Shown: positions 44,601-55,182 of the stretch, piece after piece
Layout of the letters: every line of letters begins with the position of its first letter
Numbering within the stretch: the stretch's first letter is position 1
Source: Saccharospirillum sp.
Lineage (GTDB): Bacteria > Pseudomonadota > Gammaproteobacteria > Pseudomonadales > Natronospirillaceae
DNA: 64,000 bases
Direction: 5' to 3'
NCBI GenBank assembly: GCA_022565595.1
Contig: JAIUML010000005.1
Coordinates: forward strand, 124,001 to 188,000
The notes under the pieces: generated by a model
Told to the model about the DNA's origin: nothing
Seen by the model: only the letters and a program-made list of their open reading frames with translations
Databases searched by the model: none
Translations under genes and position numbers: made by a program

Positions 44601-46661
44601 ATGAAACAGTCAACCCTGGCACTGGATATGACGCATCAGAGAGGAAGTGACGCTCAAGAAGCGTTGCAAGCGCTCGAAGCCAAGGCATGGCAATGCTATG
44701 AGCAGAGCTCCAGTGATCGTGTCAGTAACGAGCACAGCGTTCAGTATCGCGCTGACGCACGCAGCCATGCTCAACACCTGCTGCGCCTCAGCGAACAGCA
44801 TCTGGGTGCCTTGAACCTGCTTGGCCGCATCGCCCTGGACGAAGGCTTCTACGACACCGCAGAGAGTTACCTGGAACAGGCACTGGCAATCGAAAAATCG
44901 GATGCCGGCAGTTGGTACTCCCTCGGCCACGTCCGCCTGGCTACTGGCCGTTATGATGAAGCACTGCAGTGCTTCACCACCAGCCTTGATCTGGCACCGG
45001 GGGAGACGCGTGCGGCCACATCACTGGTTTATACCTTTGCTCGCCAGGGCAATGTCGTTCAGGCCTTCAATGGCTACCGCAAGCTATACCGAGTGCACCC
45101 GAACGATGCCCACATCAAGGCAAAGCTCTTTGAAGTCACTCGCCATATCCAGGCCGACTCCTTCCAGCCAGAACTGGAACGCGACTTGATCGAATGGCTC
45201 AAGCTGGACGACGTCGACCACGATGGCATGGCCGCACTGGCCGCCTCACTGTTGATCCACAAATACCACATTGACGACCCGGACGCTGTCATCGACCTCC
45301 AGGACCTGGCCAGTGATGAGTTACTGAACCTGTCCCTGTCCAGGCTTTATTTTACCAGTGCCTCCCTGGAGCGCTTCCTGATTCAGGTACGAAAACAGGT
45401 GCTGCTGCACAGCCTGGCGGGCCAGTTTCAGGATGCTGCTTTGTTGCGATTGGCCAGCAGCTTCATGATGCAGGCGAGCCACAATGAGCATGTTTACATC
45501 CAGGACGATGAAGAACGGGCATTGCTTGACGCCCTGGCCGATCTGCTGGAGGGTACCCTTGCCCATGGAGCACCCAAGGCCAGCGATCTGCTCAATGCCC
45601 TCTTGATGTATGGCATGTATGAGCCCATCCATGCCCTCAGGGGGGCTACGAGGATGGCGCAGATTCCGCTCAATCGTTGGCCCACCTATGCCCGACCGGT
45701 GGTACGTCATTGCCTGGTCAGCATTGTTCAGGAACTTGAGGCAGCCAGGCACATTCCCTGTCTGACCAGAATCGACAATGCTGTCTCACAAAAGGTACGC
45801 GAACAGTACGAAGAGCACCCCTACCCGCGCTGGCTGCACCTGAACTACAACACGCCCACCAATTATGGGCGGGCACTGGAAGCTGAGTTGGAGGGCTTCA
45901 GGGCGCCCCAGTTCTTTAACATGGGCACCATTCGTATTCTTATTGCCGGGGCCGGCACCGGGCGCCACGCCTTGCACGTTGCACGCTATTTCCGCAATGT
46001 TGAGGTCACCGCCATAGATCTCAGCCAGCGTAGCCTGGCCTATGCGCAGCAGATGGCGCAACGCTACCGCATCAACAATGTGCGCTTCCTGCAGGCAGAC
46101 ATACTCGAACTGGACAAGCTAGATGAAGGCTTCCATGTCATCGAATGCTCAGGGGTACTGCACCACATGGCAGACCCTGAAGCGGGGCTGGCCGCACTCA
46201 AGCAGCAGCTATTGCCCAACGGTTTATTGAAAATCGGCCTGTACAGTGAAGCGGCCCGTCGAATAGTTGTCGAAGCTCGTGACTGGATTGAACGACTTGG
46301 CTATCAACCCAACCAGAATGACATCAGGCGCTTTCGGGCGTGGTTACTGGAAGAGCGACTCGAAGGCGACTTCAGCGCTCTGCTCACCAGCCGCGACTTC
46401 TATTCGGCCAGTGGCTGCCGGGACCTGCTGTTTCATGTTCAGGAACACCGCTTTACCCCACTGCAATTGGAAACCATGCTGGACCGGCATCGGCTGTCCT
46501 TTCTCGGCTTCGTGACCTCACCCGCCGTGCGCCAGGCCTTTCGCAATCACCATGGCGATGCGGCAGACTTGCGTAACCTGGCGCAATGGCACCGCTTCGA
46601 GCAAGAGGCACCCGACACCTTCGCTGGTATGTACCAGTTCTATACCCAGATGCGCAACTGA
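44601..46661 (+). CDS. TPR-repeat class I methyltransferase, possible flagellar modification enzyme
   Basis: This 686-residue protein has tetratricopeptide repeats in the N-terminal part (about residues 55-165; NLLGRIALDEGFYDTAESYL, SWYSLGHVRLATGRYDEALQ) and a SAM methyltransferase domain (about 440-560) with motif I ILIAGAGTGRHALHVA, acidic VTAIDLS and ECSGVLHHMADPE. A helical C-terminal region follows. Its sigma54 promoter and place beside fliS suggest co-regulation with flagella, perhaps methylating flagellin or its glycan. The substrate is unproven. It converges on the RACo-like gene with only two bases between the stops. Confidence 0.8.
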   Translation: MKQSTLALDMTHQRGSDAQEALQALEAKAWQCYEQSSSDRVSNEHSVQYRADARSHAQHLLRLSEQHLGALNLLGRIALDEGFYDTAESYLEQALAIEKSDAGSWYSLGHVRLATGRYDEALQCFTTSLDLAPGETRAATSLVYTFARQGNVVQAFNGYRKLYRVHPNDAHIKAKLFEVTRHIQADSFQPELERDLIEWLKLDDVDHDGMAALAASLLIHKYHIDDPDAVIDLQDLASDELLNLSLSRLYFTSASLERFLIQVRKQVLLHSLAGQFQDAALLRLASSFMMQASHNEHVYIQDDEERALLDALADLLEGTLAHGAPKASDLLNALLMYGMYEPIHALRGATRMAQIPLNRWPTYARPVVRHCLVSIVQELEAARHIPCLTRIDNAVSQKVREQYEEHPYPRWLHLNYNTPTNYGRALEAELEGFRAPQFFNMGTIRILIAGAGTGRHALHVARYFRNVEVTAIDLSQRSLAYAQQMAQRYRINNVRFLQADILELDKLDEGFHVIECSGVLHHMADPEAGLAALKQQLLPNGLLKIGLYSEAARRIVVEARDWIERLGYQPNQNDIRRFRAWLLEERLEGDFSALLTSRDFYSASGCRDLLFHVQEHRFTPLQLETMLDRHRLSFLGFVTSPAVRQAFRNHHGDAADLRNLAQWHRFEQEAPDTFAGMYQFYTQMRN

Positions 46662-46663
46662 CT

Positions 46664-48673
<2,010 letters not shown>

Positions 48674-48683
48674 GAGCGAGCCC

Positions 48684-49598
48684 CTATTGCGCGACCCGGC
48701 GACGACGAGTGACCCGACGGCCTCTGCCCGCTGACCCGTCGGCATTGGCAGGTGGTTCTTCGCGGAATTTGCTGATCCAGCGGCCACAATCCGGATCATG
48801 ACCCATCAACACATCGGCCCCCATGATGGCGGTCATGATCTCACTGTGCAGCGGGTTGGTAATGGCCGATGTCATGCCTGATGAAATGGCCATGCTCATG
48901 AAGGCGGCATTGATGCCATTGCGATTGGGCAAACCGAAGCTGACGTTCGATGCGCCGCAGGTGGTGTTCACCTTGAGCTCACGTTGCAATCGATGACAAA
49001 GCGCGAACACCTGACGCCCGGCCATGCGCACCGCACCAATGGGCATCACCAGGGGGTCGACCACCACATCACTGGCGGGTATGCCATAGTCGGCCGCACG
49101 CTCGACGATTTTTTTGGCGATGGCAAAGCGAACATCCGGATCTTCGGAAATGCCCGTTTCATCGTTACTGATCGCCACCACGGCCGCCCCGTATTTCTTG
49201 ACCAGGGGCAACACCGTCTCCAGTCGGTCTTCTTCTCCGGTGACGGAATTGACCAGGGCCTTGCCTTGATAGACCGCCAATCCGGCCTCGAGCGCTGCGA
49301 CGATGGACGAATCAATGGACAGCGGCAGGTCGGTAATCGACTGCACCAGTTGAATGGTTTGCGCCAGAATGGCCGGCTCATCCGCCAGCGGAATACCGGC
49401 ATTGACGTCGAGCATATGTGCCCCGGCAGCCACCTGGGCTTCGACATCGGTCACCACCCGGCTGAAATCACCTGCGGCCATCTCGGCGGCCAATAATTTG
49501 CGACCCGTCGGGTTGATGCGTTCGCCAATGACGACAAAGGGTCGTTCGAAGCCGATGACGACTTCGCGTGTCGCGGAGCTGATCAAGGTATCGGTCAT
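48684..49598 (-). CDS. Methyltetrahydrofolate:corrinoid methyltransferase (AcsE/MetH-type pterin-binding)
   Basis: This 304-residue TIM-barrel protein of the pterin-binding family has VIGERINPTGRK, HMLDVNAGIP, LSIDSS, LVNSVTGEEDR and CGASNVSFGLPNRNGIN, matching methyl-THF:corrinoid/iron-sulfur protein methyltransferase (AcsE). It would move a methyl group between the corrinoid protein and tetrahydrofolate. A basic, Arg-rich tail ends the protein. Its ATG overlaps the metF-like stop by four bases. Direction is inferred to be toward THF. Confidence 0.9.
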   Translation of the reverse strand: MTDTLISSATREVVIGFERPFVVIGERINPTGRKLLAAEMAAGDFSRVVTDVEAQVAAGAHMLDVNAGIPLADEPAILAQTIQLVQSITDLPLSIDSSIVAALEAGLAVYQGKALVNSVTGEEDRLETVLPLVKKYGAAVVAISNDETGISEDPDVRFAIAKKIVERAADYGIPASDVVVDPLVMPIGAVRMAGRQVFALCHRLQRELKVNTTCGASNVSFGLPNRNGINAAFMSMAISSGMTSAITNPLHSEIMTAIMGADVLMGHDPDCGRWISKFREEPPANADGSAGRGRRVTRRRRVAQ

Positions 49599-50626
49599 GA
49601 TGCCTGGTTCCTCTGGGTTACAGTCGGTGTGTCGCGGCCGGGGAACCAGGGCACCCGCCCTTCGAGTACCCCCGACGTTTCAATAATGTCGGCCACCGAC
49701 TCTTCCTGTCGGTAGGCCATCACATGCACCCCACTGACGCCGGGGATTTCACGAATCTGGTGAATCAAATCGACACAGAGGCGTCGGCCTTCGGCTTTCT
49801 GGTTTGCCGCGCCGCGCAGACGCTCGATTACCGCATCAGGGATATGCACCCCGGGCACGTTGTCGCGTATCCATAGGGCAGCGTTGGCCGATGCCAGGGG
49901 ACCAACGCCCACCAGAATAAATACCCGGTTAGGGCCCTCGAGCAAGCCCAGATCAGCCACCTGTTTCATGAATTGTTTTAGCCGAGGAATGTCGTAACAG
50001 TACTGAGTCTGAATGAACTGGGCGCCAGCCTGAACTTTTTTGGCGAGACGCTGGGCGCGCCAATCGATCGGTGGCACAAAGGGGTTTTCGGCCGCTCCGA
50101 GGAAAATGCGCGGCGGCAAATCGAGGCTGCGACCACTCTGAAAACGGGATTCATCTCTCATGGTGCGAGCAATGGACAGCAACGACATCGAATCCAGATC
50201 AAAGACGGGCTTGGCCTCAGGGTGATCACCTGCCTGAACACCATCGCCGGTCAGGCAGAGCAGATTGCAGGCGCCCATGGCCGCCGCTCCCAGTATTTCA
50301 CCCTGAATGGCAATGCGGTTGCGGTCGCGGCAGGATATCTGCAAAACAGTGGCGTAGCCGACTCGGGTGAGCAAAGAACAGACGCCAACACTGGACATAT
50401 GACAATGCGCACCGGAACCATCGGTAGCGTTGATGGCATCAACATAGCCGTCAAACACAGCCGCACGCTTGAGCACCTCTTCCGGGTCGGCTGAGTCCGG
50501 CGGGCTGATTTCGGTGGTCACGGCAAACTTGCCCGCGCGCAGCACCCGTTCCAGCCTTCCAGGGGAGACATGGCCAGGCAATATCGGCAGGGAGTACCCG
50601 GGGATGGGTTCGTCATCAAACTTCAT
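49595..50626 (-). CDS. metF: Methylenetetrahydrofolate reductase (MetF family)
   Basis: This 343-residue TIM-barrel flavoprotein shows FAVTTEISPPDSADPEEVLKR, NATDGSGAHCHMSS, CNLLCLTGDGVQAGDHPEAK, LGAAENPF and GAQFIQTQYCYD, family-typical of MetF. Paired with the Cys-rich protein encoded just upstream (MetV-like), it resembles the MetFV enzyme of acetogens. Here it would oxidise methyl-THF to methylene-THF. The ATG at 50626 overlaps the upstream gene by 11 bases. It may be an accessory copy beside the biosynthetic MetF, which is not in view. Confidence 0.9.
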   Translation of the reverse strand: MKFDDEPIPGYSLPILPGHVSPGRLERVLRAGKFAVTTEISPPDSADPEEVLKRAAVFDGYVDAINATDGSGAHCHMSSVGVCSLLTRVGYATVLQISCRDRNRIAIQGEILGAAAMGACNLLCLTGDGVQAGDHPEAKPVFDLDSMSLLSIARTMRDESRFQSGRSLDLPPRIFLGAAENPFVPPIDWRAQRLAKKVQAGAQFIQTQYCYDIPRLKQFMKQVADLGLLEGPNRVFILVGVGPLASANAALWIRDNVPGVHIPDAVIERLRGAANQKAEGRRLCVDLIHQIREIPGVSGVHVMAYRQEESVADIIETSGVLEGRVPWFPGRDTPTVTQRNQAS

Positions 50627-51077
50627 GGGCGGACCTTTTGTCCTCTTTGCTGCGAATGACAGCCAACCAGGATGACTGTCCCTTGATTGATGCATCGACC
50701 GGTAACTGCACCATGCGAATGCGATTGCCGTGACGCATTCGCTGACTGCCTTCGTGCGCCTCTACCCAGACGCACCGCATATCCGGCTCCACTTCGCAGT
50801 ATCCATTGGCGCGCACGCCACCGCAGGGGCCATTGCGCAACTGCTTGGGGCAATTCATCGGGCAGGACATGCCGGTATCGCTGAGTACGCAATGGCCGCA
50901 CATCTGACAGTCGAACAGAACGCCCTTGATCGTCCGCTCTACCGCCGTAATGGGCCCCTCCAGGCGCCGGTGACGCAGCAATGGCGCCAGACGCAACAAC
51001 ACCGGTTCAAATGCCAAATAGAGCCATTCGAAGGCCCTTGCATGGCGCACCGTCCAATGTCGTATAGCTCGCATCAC
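50616..51077 (-). CDS. Cys-rich methylene-THF reductase C-terminal domain protein (MetV-like, PF12225)
   Basis: This 153-residue protein has eight cysteines in the pattern CQMCGHC (57, 60, 63), then Cys72, 76, 85, 94 and 102 (MSCPMNCPKQ, NGPCGG, GYCEV). This is the signature of the MTHFR C-terminal family, called MetV in acetogens, where it binds metal or an iron-sulfur cluster and forms a complex with MetF. A hydrophobic, basic N-terminal helix precedes it. It overlaps metF by 11 bases. Confidence 0.85.
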   Translation of the reverse strand: MMRAIRHWTVRHARAFEWLYLAFEPVLLRLAPLLRHRRLEGPITAVERTIKGVLFDCQMCGHCVLSDTGMSCPMNCPKQLRNGPCGGVRANGYCEVEPDMRCVWVEAHEGSQRMRHGNRIRMVQLPVDASIKGQSSWLAVIRSKEDKRSAHEV

Positions 51078-51095
51078 AACCCCCTGTTAGCTGGA

Positions 51096-51407
51096 TCACT
51101 CAACCACATCAACGTCCAGCCCCTTGGCCCTTATCAGAGCCTGCAATCGATCATCACTGTATTGTGCTTCCAGGTCGGCTATTTCAGCCTCCGCCAGGGC
51201 ATGAATGTCACCCTCACAGTGCTGTGGTTCGGAACGTTTCCAGTCTGCCAGGTAAGCCTCGGACTGGCCCTTGCCGGCGCGCATGGCAGCCCGATCGATG
51301 GCACTCTGAAAACGTTGAGACAACAGCAAACGCGCTGTCTGTCGGCCACTTTTAACAATGATTTGCGCCGGAATATCACGCCAGCTGACCCGTATCAGTT
51401 GCGCCAT
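51096..51407 (-). CDS. Small 'virulence factor' (PF13769-type) protein of the corrinoid operon
   Basis: This 103-residue protein starts MAQLIRVSWRDIPAQIIVK at ATG 51405-51407, overlapping the DUF1638 stop by 13 bases. The family is labelled 'virulence factor' in databases for historical reasons; RVSWRDIPAQ and SEAYLADWKRSEP are its recognisable parts. No catalytic motif is evident. It probably works with the corrinoid methyltransferase system because it is locked in that operon. Function unknown. Confidence 0.75.
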   Translation of the reverse strand: MAQLIRVSWRDIPAQIIVKSGRQTARLLLSQRFQSAIDRAAMRAGKGQSEAYLADWKRSEPQHCEGDIHALAEAEIADLEAQYSDDRLQALIRAKGLDVDVVE

Positions 51408-52003
51408 TCGCTCACCTCCATCATCGGAATCAGCGCGCTGTGCAACGCGCCATAGCCGGTCAACGTCCAATCGAACGCCAGCCCCAACTGGGCCGCTGCC
51501 TGTTCAGCCAGGTTCAACAACTCAGCGTCCACCTGCTGAGCAAGGTAAAGCACACGCTTGTAGTGACCAAAATACAGTGCCGCCAACTCGGGGTGCGCCT
51601 CAATCCCCAATTCTTTCAGAACCAGCCGTTGGAAATGTCGGACGAGAAAATCAGTCAAGTAGAAGGTGCCTGGTTCGTTATCCTGCCATTGGGCAAAACG
51701 CTCCAGACCAGCAAAGGCTGCGTAACAGTGAGCACCAGGCAAGCGTTCCACCTTGAGCGGTTCCAGTACTCTGTCCAGGCCACCACCAGTGCCGCAGTCG
51801 GCATAGGCCACAAATAACCGCTCGCAACCCTCCGCCCTCGCCTGTTCCAGCGCCTGCTGGACAGCACCGGCAATCTGTTCGGGGCGGTTATGCAATGAGG
51901 CCGGCAAGCAGACGAGGTGCAAGTGGTGCCAGCCATTGAGCCTCTGTACCGCCTTCAACTCCCGCGCTAATGCTCCACAGGCGATCACTCGAACGGGCTG
52001 CAT
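51395..52003 (-). CDS. DUF1638 protein of the corrinoid operon
   Basis: This 202-residue protein begins MQPVRVIACGALARELKAV and contains FVAYADCGTGGGLDRVL and TFYLTDFLVRHFQRLV, characteristic of DUF1638. Conserved Cys and Asp residues (ACGAL, ADCGTGG) may bind a metal or cofactor. The family is often found with MttB-type methyltransferases and corrinoid proteins, from memory. No reaction is known. It starts six bases after the corrinoid protein gene. Confidence 0.8.
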   Translation of the reverse strand: MQPVRVIACGALARELKAVQRLNGWHHLHLVCLPASLHNRPEQIAGAVQQALEQARAEGCERLFVAYADCGTGGGLDRVLEPLKVERLPGAHCYAAFAGLERFAQWQDNEPGTFYLTDFLVRHFQRLVLKELGIEAHPELAALYFGHYKRVLYLAQQVDAELLNLAEQAAAQLGLAFDWTLTGYGALHSALIPMMEVSEWRN

Positions 52004-52009
52004 AAGCCC

Positions 52010-52708
52010 TCAGCCTGCGCGTCGCTGTTGAATCAACGCCTTGGCGCTCTCCACGGCAACACCAGCATCCCGGCAATAGGCGTCAGCACCAATCGCCTTG
52101 CCAAACTCTTCATTCAAGGGCGCCCCACCAACCATGACGATGTAGTCGTCTCTGATGCCCTTTTCAATCAGAGTATCGATCACCACCTTCATGTAAGGCA
52201 TGGTCGTGGTCAGCAGCGCCGACATACCCAGAATGTCGGGTTTATGTTCTTCCAGCGCTTCGAGGTAGGCCTCTACCGGGTTGTTGATGCCGATGTCGAT
52301 CACTTCGAAACCGGCGCCCTCCATCATCATCGACACCAGATTCTTGCCAATGTCATGAATATCACCCTTGACCGTGCCAATCACGATCTTGCCAATGCGT
52401 TGCGCACCGGTCTCGGCCAACAACGGGCGCAAAATTTCCATACCGCCCTTCATGGCGTTGGCGGCCATCAACACTTCGGGCACAAAGAGAATGCCATCAC
52501 GAAAGTCCACACCAACGATGCGCATGCCCTCGACCAGAGCTTCATCCAACACTCGACTCGCTGACCAGCCGCGACCGAGAAGAATGTTGGTGCCTTCGAC
52601 AATTTCATCGCGCAGACCGTTGTAGAGGTCATCAAACATCTGCTCGACCAGTTCATCATCCGGCAGGGTACTCAGGTCCAGATCTTCGTCATCGTATTCA
52701 TCGGTCAT
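52010..52708 (-). CDS. Corrinoid (B12-binding) methyl carrier protein
   Basis: The 232-residue protein has a helical cap domain (about residues 15-98) and a B12-binding Rossmann domain with GTVKGDIHDIGKN; His118 of Asp-x-His-x-x-Gly is the lower cobalt ligand. Later motifs GMSALLTTTMPYMK and MVGGAPLNEEFG complete it. Such MtbC/MttC-type proteins accept a methyl group from a substrate methyltransferase. It is the first gene of the seven-gene operon. An acidic N-terminal extension of about 18 residues precedes the cap. Confidence 0.93.
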   Translation of the reverse strand: MTDEYDDEDLDLSTLPDDELVEQMFDDLYNGLRDEIVEGTNILLGRGWSASRVLDEALVEGMRIVGVDFRDGILFVPEVLMAANAMKGGMEILRPLLAETGAQRIGKIVIGTVKGDIHDIGKNLVSMMMEGAGFEVIDIGINNPVEAYLEALEEHKPDILGMSALLTTTMPYMKVVIDTLIEKGIRDDYIVMVGGAPLNEEFGKAIGADAYCRDAGVAVESAKALIQQRRAG

Positions 52709-52867
52709 CCGGCATTCCTCTCTTTGAAGCCGTCAATGGCTGTCACCATGCCCTGCGTAAAGGCAGATGCGATGGCATTGATCAAAGATTAGGCGTCGTC
52801 AGTGGCTGCAGATGCCATTGGTACGACTTTGACATGCCGGATAACGACAGAGAGGAATTGAACGGGA

Positions 52868-53743
52868 TCAGGAATGTTCGATTTGTTCGACCAGATAATC
52901 GATAAAAAGGCGCACCTTGGGCGGCAGGAAGCGCAACCGGGGGTAGACGATCCAGACCGCAGAATCAGAAAATTGAAAGGCATCCAGCACACTGACCAGT
53001 TCACCACTGGCCAGATGCTCATCAACATAGTACTCCGGCAATTGAGTGATACCGAGCCCTTTCAGAGCGGCATCCAACATGGCGATGTCTGAGTTGGCCT
53101 GCCAGCGACCCGAGACCCTGACCTCACGGCGCTCGCCTTCGACCGAAAACAACCACCGATCACGGGAGCCAATCAGGCAGTTGTGCCGACCAAGGTCCGA
53201 CAACTGCTCAGGCACCCCCGCCTGATTAAAATAACCAGGCGAGCCGACAATGCGTTCACGACGATCCCACAGGCGTCGGGCGATCAGCGAGGAATCCTTC
53301 AATACCCCCATCCGAATGGCGACATCGAAACCCTCTTCAATCAGGTCCACTGCTCTGTTGGTGAAGTGCATCTGCAAAGACAACTGCGGGTGCAATTGCA
53401 GAAAACCATTGGCCAGGGGGGCAATATAGCGTTCGCCAAAGTTGGTGCTGGCCTGAAGCCGCAGCAAGCCTTTCGGGCTGGATTGCAGATCACTCAACGC
53501 CGACTCGGCCTCACGAAACCCCTCGAACAACTGCCGACAATGCTCGTAATACAGGCTACCGGCATCAGTCAGCCGAATCTGCCGAGTGGTTCGATACAAC
53601 AACTGAGTCCCCAACGACTGCTCCAGCGCACTCACCGAGCGGCTGATATGGGACGTCGATACCCCCAGTTGATGACCCGCCGTCGAGAAGCTGCCCAACC
53701 TGACAACCTCAACAAAGGCTTCAATCCGATCCCATTGCTTCAC
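52868..53743 (-). CDS. LysR-family transcriptional regulator
   Basis: The protein has an N-terminal helix-turn-helix (FVEVVRLGSFSTAGHQLGV, TSHISRSVSALEQ, LLYRTTRQIRLTDAG) and a LysR effector domain. The GTG at 53741-53743 (GTG AAG CAA TGG) with a GGAGG site ten bases upstream gives 291 residues, a normal length; the open frame extends 47 codons further without family similarity. It belongs to the CrgA/YhjC-like subgroup. It lies upstream of the corrinoid operon on the same strand and divergent from gbdR; its target is unknown. Confidence 0.85.
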   Translation of the reverse strand: MKQWDRIEAFVEVVRLGSFSTAGHQLGVSTSHISRSVSALEQSLGTQLLYRTTRQIRLTDAGSLYYEHCRQLFEGFREAESALSDLQSSPKGLLRLQASTNFGERYIAPLANGFLQLHPQLSLQMHFTNRAVDLIEEGFDVAIRMGVLKDSSLIARRLWDRRERIVGSPGYFNQAGVPEQLSDLGRHNCLIGSRDRWLFSVEGERREVRVSGRWQANSDIAMLDAALKGLGITQLPEYYVDEHLASGELVSVLDAFQFSDSAVWIVYPRLRFLPPKVRLFIDYLVEQIEHS

Positions 53744-53998
53744 CGCCTTGATGCCTCCAGGGACATGAATGTAACTCTGCAAAACAACTATCAAAGATTG
53801 TTGCCACACAGCAACATTGATTTTATGCACAGTCTTTAAATTATGCATGTCTGAAAACGACATTTCTTCTAAAGTAGCCAGCAACGATCAGGGTACCGAT
53901 GTCGCAACTGAGCAGGTACCCAGGTCCAGGACAACAAGAATGACTCAGCGCATTTTGACAGACATACAACAGCGCCCCAGGCTACTGGAGAAACTCCC

Positions 53999-55132
53999 AT
54001 GCCGACACCGACTCAGAACGATCGCCCCCAAAAAGCCACCAGCATCGGCTTCCTGTTACTCGACAACTTTACATTGATCTCACTGGCTGCGGCCATTGAG
54101 CCCTTGCGTATGGCCAATCAGTTGAGCGGTCGGGAGCTTTATCAATGGCATACCCTGAGTCCTGGAGGTGAGGCAGTGCGAGCCAGCGATGGTCTCAATG
54201 TCACTCCCGACTGCCCCATGGAGACGCCGCCGGCGTTGGACATGATCGTTGTCTGCGGTGGCATTGCGCCCTACCGTGCTGCGCGCAAGGAACACCTGAC
54301 CTGGCTCCGGCAACAAGCCGACCGACATCGCAAACTCGGTGCCATCTGCACCGGCAGTTGGGTTCTGGCGAGCGCTGGTTTGCTGGATCACTACGAAGCC
54401 AGCACCCATTGGGAGTGCATCGCAGCCATGCAGGAGGCCTTCCCTCGGGTGGACCTGTCATCACGGCTGTTCAGCATCGACCGTGACCGTTTCACTTCCT
54501 CTGGTGGCACCGCTCCGCTGGACATGATGCTTAATATTATTGGCAGAAATCATGGCAAGGAATTGGCCGCCGGCATTTCCGACATGTTCATTTACGACCA
54601 TGTGCGCAATGAACAGGATCAGCAACGCATCCCGCTCAAACACATGCTTGGTGCCAATCAGCCCAAGCTGCTAGAAATCGTTGCCTTGATGGAATCCAAT
54701 CTGGAGGAGTTGCTGACCCTGGATGAGCTGGCCAGTTACGCCGGTTTGTCGCGTCGCCAACTGGAGCGTCTGTTCCAGAAAAACCTGAAGTGCTCGCCGT
54801 CGCGTTATTACATGCGGCTGAGGCTCAACCGGGCCCGGTCACTGCTCAAGCAGAGTTCACTGTCCATAATTGAAGTGGCATCCGCCTGTGGCTTTGTTTC
54901 CACACCGCACTTTTCCAAATGCTACCGGGAGCAGTTCGGTATTCCACCGCGCAGTGAACGCCTTGGATCGCTCAGCCCATCGACTGTGGGACAGCGAGTA
55001 TTGGTCACAGCGAACGACCTGGATCTTCCGCTCGACATCAGTGCCCTACCCCCCGGCAGAGGCAGCTCGGCCTTTGAAGCCCTGGCGCAGGCTCGGGATG
55101 AACCGACCTTTGCCAGTGTGCATTTGAACTGA
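53999..55132 (+). CDS. gbdR: AraC-family regulator, GbdR homologue
   Basis: This 377-residue protein has a DJ-1/PfpI-like ligand domain (GFLLLDNFTLISLAAAIEPL, AICTGSWVLASAGLLD, FTSSGGTAPLDMMLNIIGR) and a C-terminal AraC DNA-binding domain (YAGLSRRQLERLFQKNL, SIIEVASACGFVSTPHFSK). From memory it is very close to P. aeruginosa GbdR, which senses glycine betaine and dimethylglycine and activates their catabolism; CdhR and SouR are related alternatives. The ATG follows a GGAG site. It lies beside the corrinoid C1 operon, suggesting a link to methylamine use. Confidence 0.87.
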   Translation: MPTPTQNDRPQKATSIGFLLLDNFTLISLAAAIEPLRMANQLSGRELYQWHTLSPGGEAVRASDGLNVTPDCPMETPPALDMIVVCGGIAPYRAARKEHLTWLRQQADRHRKLGAICTGSWVLASAGLLDHYEASTHWECIAAMQEAFPRVDLSSRLFSIDRDRFTSSGGTAPLDMMLNIIGRNHGKELAAGISDMFIYDHVRNEQDQQRIPLKHMLGANQPKLLEIVALMESNLEELLTLDELASYAGLSRRQLERLFQKNLKCSPSRYYMRLRLNRARSLLKQSSLSIIEVASACGFVSTPHFSKCYREQFGIPPRSERLGSLSPSTVGQRVLVTANDLDLPLDISALPPGRGSSAFEALAQARDEPTFASVHLN

Positions 55133-55140
55133 GGTCTCTT

Positions 55141-55174
55141 CGTAAACAAGGGCTCAATTGAGCCCTTGTTTACG
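55141..55174. terminator. Perfect palindromic terminator between gbdR and metG
   Basis: A perfect 34-base palindrome with 17-base arms (CGTAAACAAGGGCTCAA and its complement) lies between the convergent gbdR and metG stops. The GC-rich core and the A and T flanks built into the arms fit a bidirectional intrinsic terminator. Confidence 0.85.
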
Positions 55175-55182
55175 ACCTATGC

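Noticed and set aside
44462-44650. Small plus-strand open frame in the leader of the TPR-methyltransferase
   Set aside because: Its first ATG coincides with the predicted transcript start, no ribosome site is seen, and it runs into the methyltransferase start in another frame.
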